Source: Pseudoips prasinana (taxonomy: Eukaryota > Arthropoda > Insecta > Lepidoptera > Nolidae). From it: a stretch of DNA of 64,000 bases. Both the position numbers and the translations under genes were made by a program. Numbering within the stretch: position 1 is the stretch's first letter; each line of letters begins with the position of its first letter. The stretch lies in contig OX621247.1 of assembly GCA_951640165.1 (NCBI GenBank), positions 20,248,001-20,312,000 on the forward strand. The letters are read 5' to 3'. The notes beneath the pieces were generated by a model. The model searched no databases. It was given only the letters and a program-made list of their open reading frames with translations, and was not told where the DNA came from. Shown in pieces: positions 1-9,792 of this stretch.

Positions 1-211
1 GAAAGGGAAAACAGGGTAGGTAGGTGTAGCAATAGGTCAGCTTAATGTAAACTTAAACTAATACATTATTATAAAAAAAATAAAAAAAAGAAATACATAA
101 AATAATTTAAAAAGTCTAATAATGCAGGAATGCGCGAAAAAAACCAAAAGCGACAGCAGTAATAAATATGCTTGGTAATCTAGGCAGATAAATAAATTTT
201 TTAACATTATT

Positions 212-571
212 TTAAAAAATATTTAATGATTGCGCTTGTCTTATTGTTAAGGGCAGTGCGTTCCACAGTTCCACAGCCTGCACTGTAAATGATTTATCGT
301 AATAATCGGTGGAATGACTTGGCATTTTCAGTTTAAGGTTCTCTGATGACCTCAAGCATCTTGAATGTATGTCATGTAAGAACATGAAACGTTCTTTAAG
401 ATAAGATGGTGATGAAGGATTAAACAGTATATTATAAAGAAGGGCTAAAATATGAGTGTTCCGGCGAAGGCGAATAGGAAGCCACTTGAGCTGACGGCGA
501 TAATCAGAAACATGGTCATATTTGCGTAATCCAAATATAAACCTTATGCAGACATTTTTTATTTTAGACAG
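212..571 (-). pseudogene. LINE reverse transcriptase, C-terminal fragment
   Basis: Reading the minus strand from 571 down to a stop at 212-214 gives about 119 uninterrupted codons with no upstream ATG. The peptide has the C-terminal signature of Jockey/CR1-type LINE ORF2 proteins: a KNVCIRFIFGLRKYDHVSDY-like block, then LKWLPIRLRRNTHILALLYN, and near the end VQAVELWNALPLTIRQAQSL. The element is cut off at 571, where unrelated 242-bp tandem repeat sequence begins, so this is a 5'-truncated copy. The LINE group is my judgement from memory of these motifs; the clade is not resolved. Confidence 0.75.
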
Positions 572-577
572 TTATAC

Positions 578-1300
578 CGATATCTAACTTGATAACTATA
601 TAAAAATCATTTAAGAGTCAATCGATTGGGTAAAATGCGTTTAACTGCGTTAAGGGCCATTGCCGGGTAGGTGCGAGTCGGAATCGTGAAACAAGGGTTC
701 CATGCTTTCCCTGGAGCTGGATGTATAAAATGTTACACTCGCGTAAATCCGGATCTCATTGGAACATTCTGGAAAAGAGTAACTACATAATTTATATTTA
801 ATGGTACGGTACGTTATACGGTTATCTAACTAGATAACGGTATAAAAATAATTTAAGAGTCAATCGATTGGGTAAAACGCATTACACTGCGTTAAAATTC
901 CATAACCGGCCAGGTGCGAGTCGGAATCGTGAAACAAGGGTTCCATGCTTTCCCTGGAGCTGGATGTATAAAATGTTACACTCGTGTCAATTCGGATCGA
1001 ATTGGAACATTCGGAAAAAGAGTAACTACATAACGTATATTTAAGGGTACGGTACGTTATACGGTTATCTAAGTAGATAATGGTATAAAAATAATTTAAG
1101 AGACAATCGATTGGGTTAAAGGCATTCCACTGCGTTAAGAGTCCATAACCGACCAGTTCCAGAGTAGGAATCGTGCAACAAGCTTTCCATGATTTCCTTG
1201 GATGTATAAAAGTTGGTTAATTACTAGCGACGACCGCGGTTACACACGCGTAAATCCGGATCTAATTGGAACATTCGGAAATAGAGTATCTCTTGTATTA
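578..1300. repeat. Three-copy tandem repeat, period about 242 bp
   Basis: Three head-to-tail units share the landmarks ATTTAAGAGTCAATCGATTG, GGAATCGTGAAACAAGGGTT and a stretch with GGATGTATAAAATGTTACAC. The landmark GTGCGAGTCGG is at 671 and 913, and a diverged version lies near 1156, so the period is 242-243 bp. Units 1 and 2 are close copies. Unit 3 is more diverged and runs on into unrelated sequence. A 67-codon ORF inside unit 3 shows no recognisable protein and is probably chance. Confidence 0.8.
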
Positions 1301-1599
1301 GAGAGCTTCCAGAGAGTTCGGGGCTTCCACGTACCCCTATCACACCACTATGTCCGCCGTTTAGGAGAACAGTATTGGGAACTGTTTCGCCCTATGCAAG
1401 GATGACTAAAATTGTGAACAGTTATAGTGACGTTATTGATTGACACGCTGATCCCTTCACTAAACACAAAGCCGTTATAAATCTTCTTTTAAATTCTGTT
1501 TAATATTACTGTTATTTATACTTGATTAGATGTTTCTTTTTCTCTTTTACCATATTTTTATTTGAAATTTGTAAATAAATATGTTTTTTTTTTAAATTT

Positions 1600-1773
1600 A
1601 TTATTAGTTAAGTAGTTCTAAGATATTAGTTATGTTTAACTGTGTCATTCTTTTGAACATGGGGAGTTTACCTATAAGTTATACTGCAATTGTTACTTAC
1701 TTATATAATTATGTTTAAAATGAGCTTGTATAAACTTGTTGTTGGTGAACCTAATAAACTAAAATAAAATAAA
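1600..1773 (+). repeat. Probable LINE 3' tail with A-rich end
   Basis: The sequence ends in CTAATAAACTAAAATAAAAT, a short A-rich repeat of the kind that terminates non-LTR retrotransposons. No coding sequence precedes it, so the call rests on the tail alone. It is followed directly by a perfect hairpin at 1774-1807. Confidence 0.35.
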
Positions 1774-1807
1774 ATTTAAATGTATAGTATAGACTATACA
1801 TTTAAAT
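1774..1807. repeat. Perfect 15-bp hairpin, 4-nt loop
   Basis: The left arm 1774-1788 and the right arm 1793-1807 are exact reverse complements, separated by ATAG. It is one of several short-loop perfect hairpins in the window. Confidence 0.85.
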
Positions 1808-2190
1808 AATAAATGCGAAGGTTTGTGTGTGTATCGTAATTAGGATGAATTTTATGAAAGAAGTGATATTAATTTAATATTAAATACTCGCTATAATACT
1901 GATATTTTATATTAAAAGATACTCCGTACGGTGGTGGTTATAATACAATTTTGACAAAATCTTTATGGAGTAAGCAAGAAGGGCAGTTTTTGTATGTCAG
2001 ATATCTATTGACCTACGTGATTTATGTTTAAAACTACGCAGCTACGTGGCAATGAACAAGGATTCGTTACAACAAAAACTTGTAAACAAATAAATACACT
2101 TCAGCGGGGATTATTTATTGAATATAGGTACGATAAATTTTGTTTATTATCCTATATTAACTAATACTGGATTTATATATGTATATATAC
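1808..2190. other. No feature recognised
   Basis: AT-rich sequence with no coding signature or repeat that I recognise. Confidence 0.5.
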
Positions 2191-2431
2191 AGGGCCATTA
2201 TTTACACACGGCCATCTGATCCCAAACTAAGCAGAGGTTGTATTATGGAAACCAGATAACTAATATACTATATAAAATACTTTTCTTTTGTAAATACATA
2301 CTTATATAGATAATGACACCCAGACTCAGTACAAACAGACATGTTCATGCACACAAATATCTGTCCTCGGTGGGAATCGAACCCACGACGGCGTGAAAAG
2401 CAAGCATATGCTAACCACGCCAACAGGCCCG
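2191..2431 (-). repeat. tRNA-derived SINE, family B
   Basis: On the minus strand the copy starts with a tRNA-like head (GGCGTGGTTAGCATATGCTT as a box A-like region, then GTGGGTTCGATTCCCACC as box B). A tail follows with GAACATGTCTGTTTGTACTG and GTTATCTGGTTTCCATAATA. The same body recurs at 61139-61392 and, shortened, at 5939-6172, 21709-21870 and 58295-58400. Such heads can be mistaken for tRNA genes, but no complete cloverleaf with an acceptor stem is present. Confidence 0.8.
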
Positions 2432-3245
2432 TCTTCGTATCTTTATACACTATTTTCAAATCGTTAGGTTAGATCCAATTGGTTTTCTGGTCAATCAATA
2501 CCCATTAGGAAAGTCAAAGAAAATTGTTTGTAGGAATGTACATTCAACGTCACGTCTATAGATACTTTGTTATTGGAAAATGGACTTTATCATTGATAGC
2601 TTCTGATTCCTATCTATTCTTATATATATGACATTCACTGTACCTATTTGTTTTGCTTTTCTGATAGCAAACGTTTGGACAACAATTCAAAGTTAATTCT
2701 ATTAAAGGAATATCTTTATCTCAATGATTGACATACGACTCAATCATCTAAATAATCCATTATATTGTCTGTATCTAACAAACAGCAAATACCTTTGTTA
2801 GTTATATACGACGCATTGACGATGACTTGACTACCCATTAATCTTCTAAGGAGTTGTCGAATACTTGCTTCGATCCTTGCTCTGCCTGCAATGTAGCTAG
2901 CGTTGCCAATTAAAGCCTTTTGCATTGCCTTTGAGAAGATTGTCCGGTAATGTAAATGATCTATGAGATGAAATATTCGAAGGTTGGTATAGAAGTACAA
3001 TTCCAGTAATTGAGGGGTTTTCTTTCGTGTTGCTTCAAGTATTCCAGTTAATAACTGGAACAGTTTATTAATGTTTTAAAACTTTCGCGATTTGTACACA
3101 TTTTTATATATGATTTGCCTATATCTTTATCGCGATTGAGACCCGTGTCCACAGTATATAAAAATGGAACAGTTTATTTTTACGACACCGGTTGATCAAA
3201 TCTCAAGTTAAAGCTTAACAAATAAATAGATCTAATTCATATACA
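2432..3245. other. No feature recognised
   Basis: Unassigned AT-rich DNA. An open frame at 2740-3000 on the minus strand (86 codons) has no recognisable motif and is not called. Confidence 0.45.
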
Positions 3246-3388
3246 AGATGGACCGATGATCTTGTGCGGGTCGCTGGAAAACGCTGGGTGCGGATAGCGC
3301 AAGACCGGCAATTGTGGAGATCTTTGAGGGAGGCCTTTGTCCAGCAGTGGACGTCTTTCGGCTGATATGATGATGATGATGATGATTC
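3246..3388 (+). pseudogene. RTE-type retrotransposon 3' end with (GAT)n tail
   Basis: Forty codons from 3246 to a stop at 3363-3365 read RWTDDLVRVAGKRWVRIAQD and then a segment ending EAFVQQWTSFG. This is the characteristic C-terminus of RTE-clade ORF2 proteins. The stop is followed at once by a (TGA)n microsatellite, as expected for RTE elements. The reading frame is intact over the fragment, but the rest of the protein is missing. Many diverged repeats in the window (for example near 9590, 17440, 21880, 48670 and 55720) are relics or SINE-like derivatives of the same 3' end. Confidence 0.85.
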
Positions 3389-3985
3389 ATCTTTTGAATA
3401 TTCTACACAAATCTAAACCTAATGTATATATATAAAGTAAGGTGTCTCAAAAACATTTTGATGGACGTTATGGTATCTCCATTTTAAATTTTGTCTTTCG
3501 TCTAAATCCTTTGTGCGTAATTTGAGTAAGTCACAAACTTTAAATGTTTGTTTAAACATTATCATTTACAATGTTAGCATGATAATAATATTCATAGCAA
3601 GTTAAATCCTGCTAGGGAACTTACGCTTATTTTTAAGTTATTGTAACTTTAAATTATAACACACAAACTCACTGCGCTTGGATCTTTTATTAGCTGGTTG
3701 AGATTGGATTATTACGAGTTCAGAGACCATCTCAAGACACTACACAACTTGTTTGCGGGGCGGTAATAGCGAGTCGCGGTGGAGTCAGTTGACATCGTGA
3801 CATGTGTCAAGCCGTGCCAAGTAACGAGCAGGGAATGCGAGTTGCTACCTTGCTACTGTGCGGTGTACGTTTTGCTATTAGATGCAATGAGATGTTACTT
3901 ATTTCCGCGTTTGATTTGCATTGAATATGAGCTGTCATTAAGTCTTTATCGTGAGGTGGCTCAAATTTATGTGTATATCATAATA
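3389..3985. other. No feature recognised
   Basis: Unassigned sequence; the 69-codon open frame at 3779-3988 carries no recognisable motif. Confidence 0.45.
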
Positions 3986-4722
3986 TGATGAGCGGCTTCC
4001 TTTGAGATGTTTGTCCGGGTGTTTCGGTGAGTATCTGTGCCGGATCGGCCGTGAAGTGACGACACATTGTCACCATTGCGGGAGCGACCTGGACTCTGCC
4101 CAGCATACGCTGGAGGAGTGCCCGGCCTGGGAGGCCGAGAGACGAGTCCTGGTCGCTGAGATCGGACGGGATCTTTCGCCGCCAGCAGTCGTGTATGCGA
4201 TGCTGGCTGGCGACTCCACCAAATGGGACGCCGTGGTCTCCTTCTGTGAGGCAGTTTTGCTGCAGAAGGAGGCCGCCGAACGGGATCGGGAACGAGCCGA
4301 TCCCGCTCGTAGGCGGAGGAGGCGTCGGGGTGGCGGCGGCAGCCGCTAGCCCAACTCCCCTCGGGGCTGCGGTGGCAGTATGAGAAGTGTCCTCAACTGC
4401 CGCCACGTGCAAGCAGCCCCGGGAAGACAGCGAACTGTTTGTGGCGCAGTCGCTGTGCCGTACTGGCAGGAGTCGGCAAATGGGGAGGGCAACCCACAGT
4501 CCTCCCCGGGTGCGTGTCCCAACCATCTGGGACACGGCGCAAAAGAGGGGCACCGGAGCAGCATACCCGCGTTCCCGGGGCTCCCCCTATCAGGCGCCAG
4601 AAGAAGTCCACGGCAGGTTAGGTTTAGTCGGTGAGAGTCCGACATACCCACCCGCAGACACTTTTTGCGGGTGGCATGCATTAGCATTCCCCCTGCCTAA
4701 TCAAAAAAAAAAAAAAAAAAAA
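3986..4722 (+). mobile_element. 5'-truncated R1-type LINE, 3' end with poly(A)
   Basis: A GC-rich island in AT-rich DNA. It holds the end of a LINE ORF2 (4002-4349), a GC-rich 3' untranslated region containing GGTGAGAGTCCGACATACCC, and a terminal run of about 20 A (4703-4722). Sharp base composition, the C-terminal CCHC coding segment and the poly(A) tail together identify a 5'-truncated retrotransposon insertion. I could not find a convincing target-site duplication. A SINE begins immediately after the tail. Confidence 0.8.
4002..4349 (+). pseudogene. R1-type LINE ORF2, C-terminal CCHC region
   Basis: The frame encodes GCFGEYLCRIGREVTTHCHH, continuing into a C-x2-C-x8-H-x4-C zinc knuckle that ends HTLEEC and is followed by PAWEAERRVL. 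This arrangement is typical of the very C-terminus of R1-clade LINE ORF2, which binds nucleic acid. A short Arg/Gly-rich tail precedes the stop. The first Met at 4002 is not a true start: the rest of the RT domain is missing because the insertion is 5' truncated. Overlapping open frames in the GC-rich 3' UTR (4346-4773, both strands) are shadows. Confidence 0.75.
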
Positions 4723-4727
4723 TGGGG

Positions 4728-4886
4728 TCCAATGTGGCGCAGCGCAGCCTCGCCGCTTCGTGTTGCGGGTTAGAGTCCCGCGCTGGACAACTATTAAGTG
4801 TGACCCATAAATAGTTGTTCGGAATGTGGACGTAATTTGTGTCCGTCTATTATATGTTTGTAAAGTGCCCCACGGCACAGTGAGCT
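4728..4886 (+). repeat. tRNA-derived SINE, family A
   Basis: It has a tRNA-like head (TGGCGCAGCG..., box B-like GCGGGTTAGAGTCCCGC) and a body ending GTCTATTATATGTTTGTAAA. Against the copy at 63701-63908 this head lacks about ten bases in the box A region, so it is probably transcriptionally dead. Confidence 0.8.
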
Positions 4887-4934
4887 TCTAATTTTGAGTT
4901 TCACATGGAAGCGTTTGTTATGTATTGTATAACA

Positions 4935-4992
4935 TCTATACATATAATAAAATCGTAGGAAAGTCAAAACTGTACATTGAATATTTTTTTTA
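4935..4992 (+). repeat. Helitron-like family B, 5' end only
   Basis: It begins A|TCTATACATATAATAAAAT and continues like the complete copies at 20950-21250 and 44768-45080, then diverges near 4992. No CTAG-type 3' end follows, so it is truncated. Confidence 0.6.
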
Positions 4993-5183
4993 AAGGATAC
5001 TTGGCGCGTTTTCAGTTTTGTTTGTTGTGAAGTAAAGATAAGATTTGTTTTAGATATATGTTGTCATGCCTTGATAATAGAAAAATAACTGGATTCTGAG
5101 CCCAACACTACCTACCGGGATTAGTAAGGAGACCGTCAAAGATAGACAAAAAAAAACTTGTGTGTACTTATGTACACGCGTTA

Positions 5184-5413
5184 GAAGTTATACTTCTTAA
5201 TATACAACTTGAACATAGTTATCAATTTTCATACCACCTAGAACTAACGTCATGCTGTTATTTTTACGATGCGCGCGCATCGTAAAAATTCACTCTCATA
5301 CCACCTAGAACTAACTTCATGCTGTTAAATTTTTTGGGGTCGGTGTGCGCGCGCATCGTAAAAATTCACTCTCATCATTTTTCTCCATCGCGCCAAAAGA
5401 AGTATAACTTCAA
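5184..5413. mobile_element. MITE with GAAGTTATACTTCTT termini
   Basis: The left end (5184) and right end (5398-5413) carry inverted GAAGTTATACTTCTT-like termini. Inside are two direct copies of a segment with ACCACCTAGAACTAACGTCA. It also has a perfect 28-bp palindrome at 5261-5288 and a second, partly decayed CGCGCGCATCGTAAAAA. Non-coding and about 230 bp, which fits a miniature inverted-repeat element. The superfamily is unknown. Confidence 0.65.
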
Positions 5414-5938
5414 AAATATATCATTGCGGCAGTTTCGAAGGACTGGTAAAGAATTTAATTTGTTTGTGATTTACTTACTTTTCTAATACGCGAGGATACT
5501 TCGCAAAGCCAAGATTAAAAATTATAATACATATAATATTGTATTATTCGGGACAAAGCCGGATCCAACAACACAAATATCATAAAAATCAGTTCAGCCG
5601 TTTTTGTGTTTTTAATGGTGTAAGTAACCGGGCCTTTTTTACAAGACAAAATAGTTTTACTTTAATATCTGGCAATATAAAAACCAAGCAAATATGTACT
5701 ACTATTACGAATTCAATTCGGAGGTTACCAATATTTGCACGAAAAGCGACCCACATTGGGGAATACAAATGAAATGAGCTCCCCGTACTAGTTTTCATCC
5801 GATATTAGATATAACAACTTGCAGTTCACGTATCGTGGTTGGTAAATAGGTTATTTACTCCCATTTGCATGTGGTCTGTTATTAAATTAAAAATCTTATA
5901 ACAAGCTTACCTATATATATATAATAATAATAATAATA
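5414..5938. other. No feature recognised
   Basis: Unassigned; opposing open frames at 5539-5772 and 5589-5798 have no recognisable motifs. A short (ATA)n run lies at about 5921-5937. Confidence 0.4.
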
Positions 5939-6172
5939 TCTTGGGACAATGTCACATAGATCATCCTAGCCCCAAACTAAGCAAAGCTTGTACTATGGGT
6001 ACCAGGCGACGATATACATACTTATACTAGAGATAGATAAATACTTAAATACATAGAAAACATCCATGACTCAGAAAGAAATATTCGTGCTCATCACACA
6101 AATATTTGCACTTACCGGGATTCGAACCCAGGACCACGAGCTTCGTAGGCAGGAGCACTACCAGAATAATTA
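5939..6172 (-). repeat. tRNA-derived SINE, family B-related
   Basis: Minus strand: a box B-like CCTGGGTTCGAATCCCGG followed by a body sharing AGCTTTGCTTAGTTTGGGG with family B. More diverged than the copies at 2191 and 61139. Confidence 0.65.
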
Positions 6173-6305
6173 CTTACCTACTGTTACATTTGAATTAATT
6201 AAGAAATACTCTTGGGCACCTTACCCGCGGACGCGATGGCCACTTTTATATCTGTATTTGTAATTTTGTAGTTTGATGATAAGTTTATGATTATAGTTTT
6301 ACTTT

Positions 6306-6432
6306 GTACGCACGGCTACATTTCAAGCTATGTATTTCCAATATAAGCTGACCTGTCACTGTATTGAAATCCTATAAAACGCGAGATCAGCTTATACTGG
6401 AAATGTATAGCTTGATGTGTAGTCGTGTGTAC
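6306..6432. mobile_element. MITE, GTAC-flanked, ~50-bp inverted ends
   Basis: The left 50 bp (GTACGCACGGCTACATTTCA...) is the inverted repeat of the right 50 bp ending GTAGTCGTGTGTAC, with a few mismatches. The ends include AAGCTATGTATTTCCA and AGCTGA. GTAC at both extremities matches the other MITE family here (see 12827-12967), suggesting the same target preference. Non-coding. Confidence 0.7.
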
Positions 6433-6589
6433 ATAGTTTTAAACTATTTCCAATCTTTAATTGTGATAATAATTATTTTATAAATATCCAAAATGTCACA
6501 TTCTGATTCAAATATTTTAATACTCTAATAATTAAAATAACTTGTTTAAAATAAAATTTTAAAAAAAGAATGTTCGGATATTATACAAA

Positions 6590-6960
6590 TAATTATACAT
6601 TTTACTTTTTTTAATGTTAGCAAGGCTAACGAGGAAGTGGATTACCTGATGGTAAGTGTGCAGTGATTACTGCCGACCCGCCCATGGACACTTCATCCAG
6701 GAAAGGAACCGCAAGTGCTTTGATAGGAATAATATAGGGAAGGATAGGAAAGATAGGTATAGGCTCGCTTCTTGCAGGTTGCTATACCGGATCGGAAATA
6801 CCTCCGCAGTTAATTCCACAGAGTGGTAATGCCCGGCCAAACGTTTCTAGTGAATCTCACGGTGGTAGACGACCATTCGTTCAGATGAAATAGCCTCTGT
6901 GGTGGAGTGTCTGTGGCGTACGTGGTTTTATTTAAATAAAAACACGTCCCAGCTATACAT
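6590..6960. repeat. Dispersed-repeat-like segment, unclassified
   Basis: It contains AACGAGGAAGTGGATTACCT, GATGGTAAGTG and CGCCCATGGACACTTC, which I recognise as a segment found repeatedly in moth and butterfly genomes. No coding or terminal structure is visible. Only one copy is present here, so repeat status rests on memory. Confidence 0.4.
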
Positions 6961-7194
6961 TGTCAGGAATCGAGGGATACTGCCAAAATAACGTCAATGT
7001 TTTTATTAACTTAATTTTGATATGATGTACATGCTAGACTTCACCAATCTTAAAGTAACTGATAAAAAATTTAATTGAACTGGTTCAAGGCAGCAATGCG
7101 TATTGCAGACATTTGTCTTTGCAAATCTTGCGGTGCGTTATAGTATATTCCATTTCCACATGTTGGGGTATTTATTTATTTTCCGCTATAGACT
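6961..7194. other. No feature recognised
   Basis: Unassigned AT-rich DNA between two repeats. Confidence 0.4.
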
Positions 7195-7500
7195 TTAATG
7201 CTTAAATTGCTAGGCGCTCTGCGTTTAGCGTTTAGCGTTCGTTTAGCTACGAACGACATATCAGTCGGCCATGTTTCTAGAAAAACTACGCCGATAGATA
7301 ATACCTACATCCTCCGGAAGGGTGTTAGCAATGGAATCCTAAATTTAATCTGCCAGCGTATATCGTTCGCAGAGTGCCTACCCCGGACTGGTAGATGGTG
7401 CAGGTTTGAGACCCGCCGGACGATTAAATTATGATTTCCCATTTTTGAGATTAGATTAGCGCTTTGCTTTGAATAATGCTATAAAATTCAAATTTAATCC
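7195..7500 (+). repeat. SINE-like repeat, family C
   Basis: It has a tRNA-like box B (GCAGGTTTGAGACCCGCC) followed by a body with TATGATTTCCCATTTTTGAG and GCGCTTTGCTTTGAAT. The body recurs at 13330-13420 and the upstream part (ATATCAGTCGGCCATGTTTC) recurs near 41220. The open frame at 7198-7434 lies in this repeat and is not a gene. Confidence 0.5.
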
Positions 7501-7837
7501 TAACATATAATTTCTGGGAATTGAACATCAACAAACTTTTAAGAGAAGCAATATTGTTAGCGACATTACATTGAGACCCCAGGTAGTAAAGCTGTGGGTA
7601 TTTTACCGTGCCTTTATTACTTGGAGTCTAAGTGTAAGGACGGGGCTTCAAAAGAGGAGTTTATACATTTGACTGTATGCTATTTCTTTCCAAAATATAT
7701 TATTGATTCGTTAAGAAATGCTTTTGTGCGTGCTTAGTGTGGTCCCATATACATTTAGTTCAAATCAATTCCCATAAAGAAAAGTTATGGTTGATTATAT
7801 GTTTTTTAAAACTGTATATCGTATAATAATGTAACAT

Positions 7838-7974
7838 CCTTAACTATATAGCCTATGTTTTATATAAGCTACAATAATACAAATTTTCATCAAAATCCGT
7901 TCGGTAGATTTTGTGTGAAAGAGTAATAAAGATCTATACATCCATACTCACAAACGATTATGATATTAGTAGGA
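7838..7974 (-). repeat. Helitron-like family A, 5' part
   Basis: Its 5' end on the minus strand is A|TCCTACTAATATCATAAT (GA at 7973-7974). The body shares the ATAGCCTATGTTTT and CATCAAAATCCGTTC blocks of the complete copy at 48039-48219. The 3' hairpin and CTAG end are missing. Confidence 0.55.
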
Positions 7975-8096
7975 TTGTTCACAAAAGATTACTGTAACGC
8001 GTTAGTGGAACCATAGAATATACAGTATTAATTCGGTTTATCAATCTAACTATCTAAAATAATATAGAAAACTAATAAGTAATAGCAAATTACTAT

Positions 8097-8350
8097 TTAG
8101 TAAATCATAAATCATAAAATCATAAATCTTTATTTGTATAAATGTGGTGAATACAGGTGTTATTGTTTACATTATTTAAGTGTCACACATTTGCCATATT
8201 GTAAATGGCATACAAATGTTGTACTTACAAACTAGGTAGGTATACTTAACTGAAAATATTAACTTATTTGTGACACACTTGACACAATATTAGTATTATT
8301 TATACACATTTACATTATTATTTATTATACATTTAAAATTATCAAAAACA
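8097..8350 (-). repeat. LINE 3' tail, minus strand
   Basis: ATCATAAATCATAAAATCAT followed by AAATCTTTATTTG reads, on the minus strand, as a LINE 3' end with a short (ATTTATG)n tail. No coding part is recognisable upstream. Confidence 0.4.
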
Positions 8351-9582
8351 AAATAATAAAATAAAAGGTATCAATAGAATAGTAGTAACTATTATAAAGT
8401 CATTAGTCATTATACTAACTTAAAAATTAAAAACAAAACATCGAGTAATTTTTCTAGTATTTTAATTAATATATTACTTATTTTAATTAGACAAATCACT
8501 AATTGTTTTTTCCCGGTCCTGAGCAAAGCATTTACAACTCCCATCTTAAAAACTATAGTTGTGGGGAGAGTAAAAGCGGGCTTAAGAGGCTTAGGGATTT
8601 ACGGAGTTGGTAATGGATGCAACTGCGATTTTTCCCTATAGAGGAAAACAGTATTAGTTTTATACAAACGTGCCATAATGAAAAAGTTTACCATAGTTTT
8701 GAAATATATCTGGAAGAGTCTTATTCCACAAGGCTCTTATATCATCTACAACTTCATTCATATTTGTTTTAGTTTTCTATTTCAAACCAATATAATTTGA
8801 ATAAAGTTGTAACAATTTTTTTTTCGAGTTTTATCTTTTAACGGTTTTTTCGAATAACCGGTTAAGTGCTGATTTTACAGCCCGCAACAAACATATACCA
8901 CAACTGTTTGTACAGTTTTATGAGACTCTCTTTAATTAATAAGGTCAACACTGTATATAATAATCACAATAAATAAATAGTTATTAACGGTTTATTAATC
9001 TTTTTTGCGGTATAAACGGTACAGATTAATAACCTAAATTAACCGGTATATACAGGTTTTGTCAAACGGTTCTGAAACTTGCATTCCACAACAAAACAGC
9101 AAAAGCAATATAGATCGGTCGGACTTCTATGTAGTCGTATACAACAACAACTGCTCCCACGAGCCCAACTACTACCCAGACTAACTAGAATTACTTGAAA
9201 TTAACACCGAAATTTGTTTAGTTCCACCTATTAATGTCTACTTAGATAGTAGCAAGTGCAGTTGGAATTACCAGTGACTGTAGATGTGACACCCGAAATA
9301 GGTCAAGAGGCCACATTCACTCACTGTTGCACTACTGTAATTTGTATACCTCCTCTCCTGCCACGAATGCCCCTGTTAGTTGTCCAAACGGGTGACATAC
9401 ATTTTAATGTGAATGTACATTTTAATGTAAAAGATATTCTATCTCTATTTTTACATACTTTTCTGTAACCTCCTGGACGACCGATCGAATTCTGATTGCA
9501 TCAAACTGTGCGATGTAGTGATTTACTGTAAATTGCATTGGAATTTTTGAATTTGTTTTGTAGAATATCGTAGAAATTGTAA
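8351..9582. other. No confident feature
   Basis: A 34-codon minus-strand frame from 8761 (MNEVVDDIRALWNKTLPDIF...) looks protein-like but is too short to assign. The plus frame 9256-9468 has no motif. Confidence 0.35.
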
Positions 9583-9792
9583 GATCATCATCACCATGAC
9601 AGCCAAAGTATGTCCACTGCTGGACAAAAGTCTGCTCAAAGAATGTAGGGATAAGCCATAATCGCGACTCTTGGCAGACGGGTTGGCTATCGCAGTTTGA
9701 TGGTCATAGTCCACAGAAAAACGCTGCTGCCCGTTCTCTGGTATTCCCTCGGTCGATTTCTGCGCCCCCCACGGGGTGAGATGGGGTTCACC
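9583..9792 (-). repeat. RTE-derived SINE-like repeat with (GAT)n tail
   Basis: Minus-strand copy ending in GTCCAGCAGTGGACATACTT and a GATGATGAT tail. It shares the 3' end of RTE elements (compare 3246-3388) but has a different upstream body, as expected for a SINE that borrowed the RTE tail. The open frames on this strand are shadows. Confidence 0.6.

Noticed and set aside
2340..2430. Possible tRNA genes (also 15240-15310, 61330-61390, 63701-63775)
   Set aside because: Box A and box B are present but the sequence continues into a shared SINE body and no full cloverleaf with acceptor stem is seen.
4346..4773. Several overlapping ORFs on both strands
   Set aside because: They lie in the GC-rich 3' UTR of an R1-type LINE, where stop codons are rare in all frames.
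8640..8761. Short peptide MNEVVDDIRALWNKTLPDIF... as a transposase end
   Set aside because: Only 34 codons, and I cannot match it to a family with confidence.
9256..9468. Plus-strand ORF of 70 codons
   Set aside because: No motif, no splice context, no repeat match; length is not unusual for chance.
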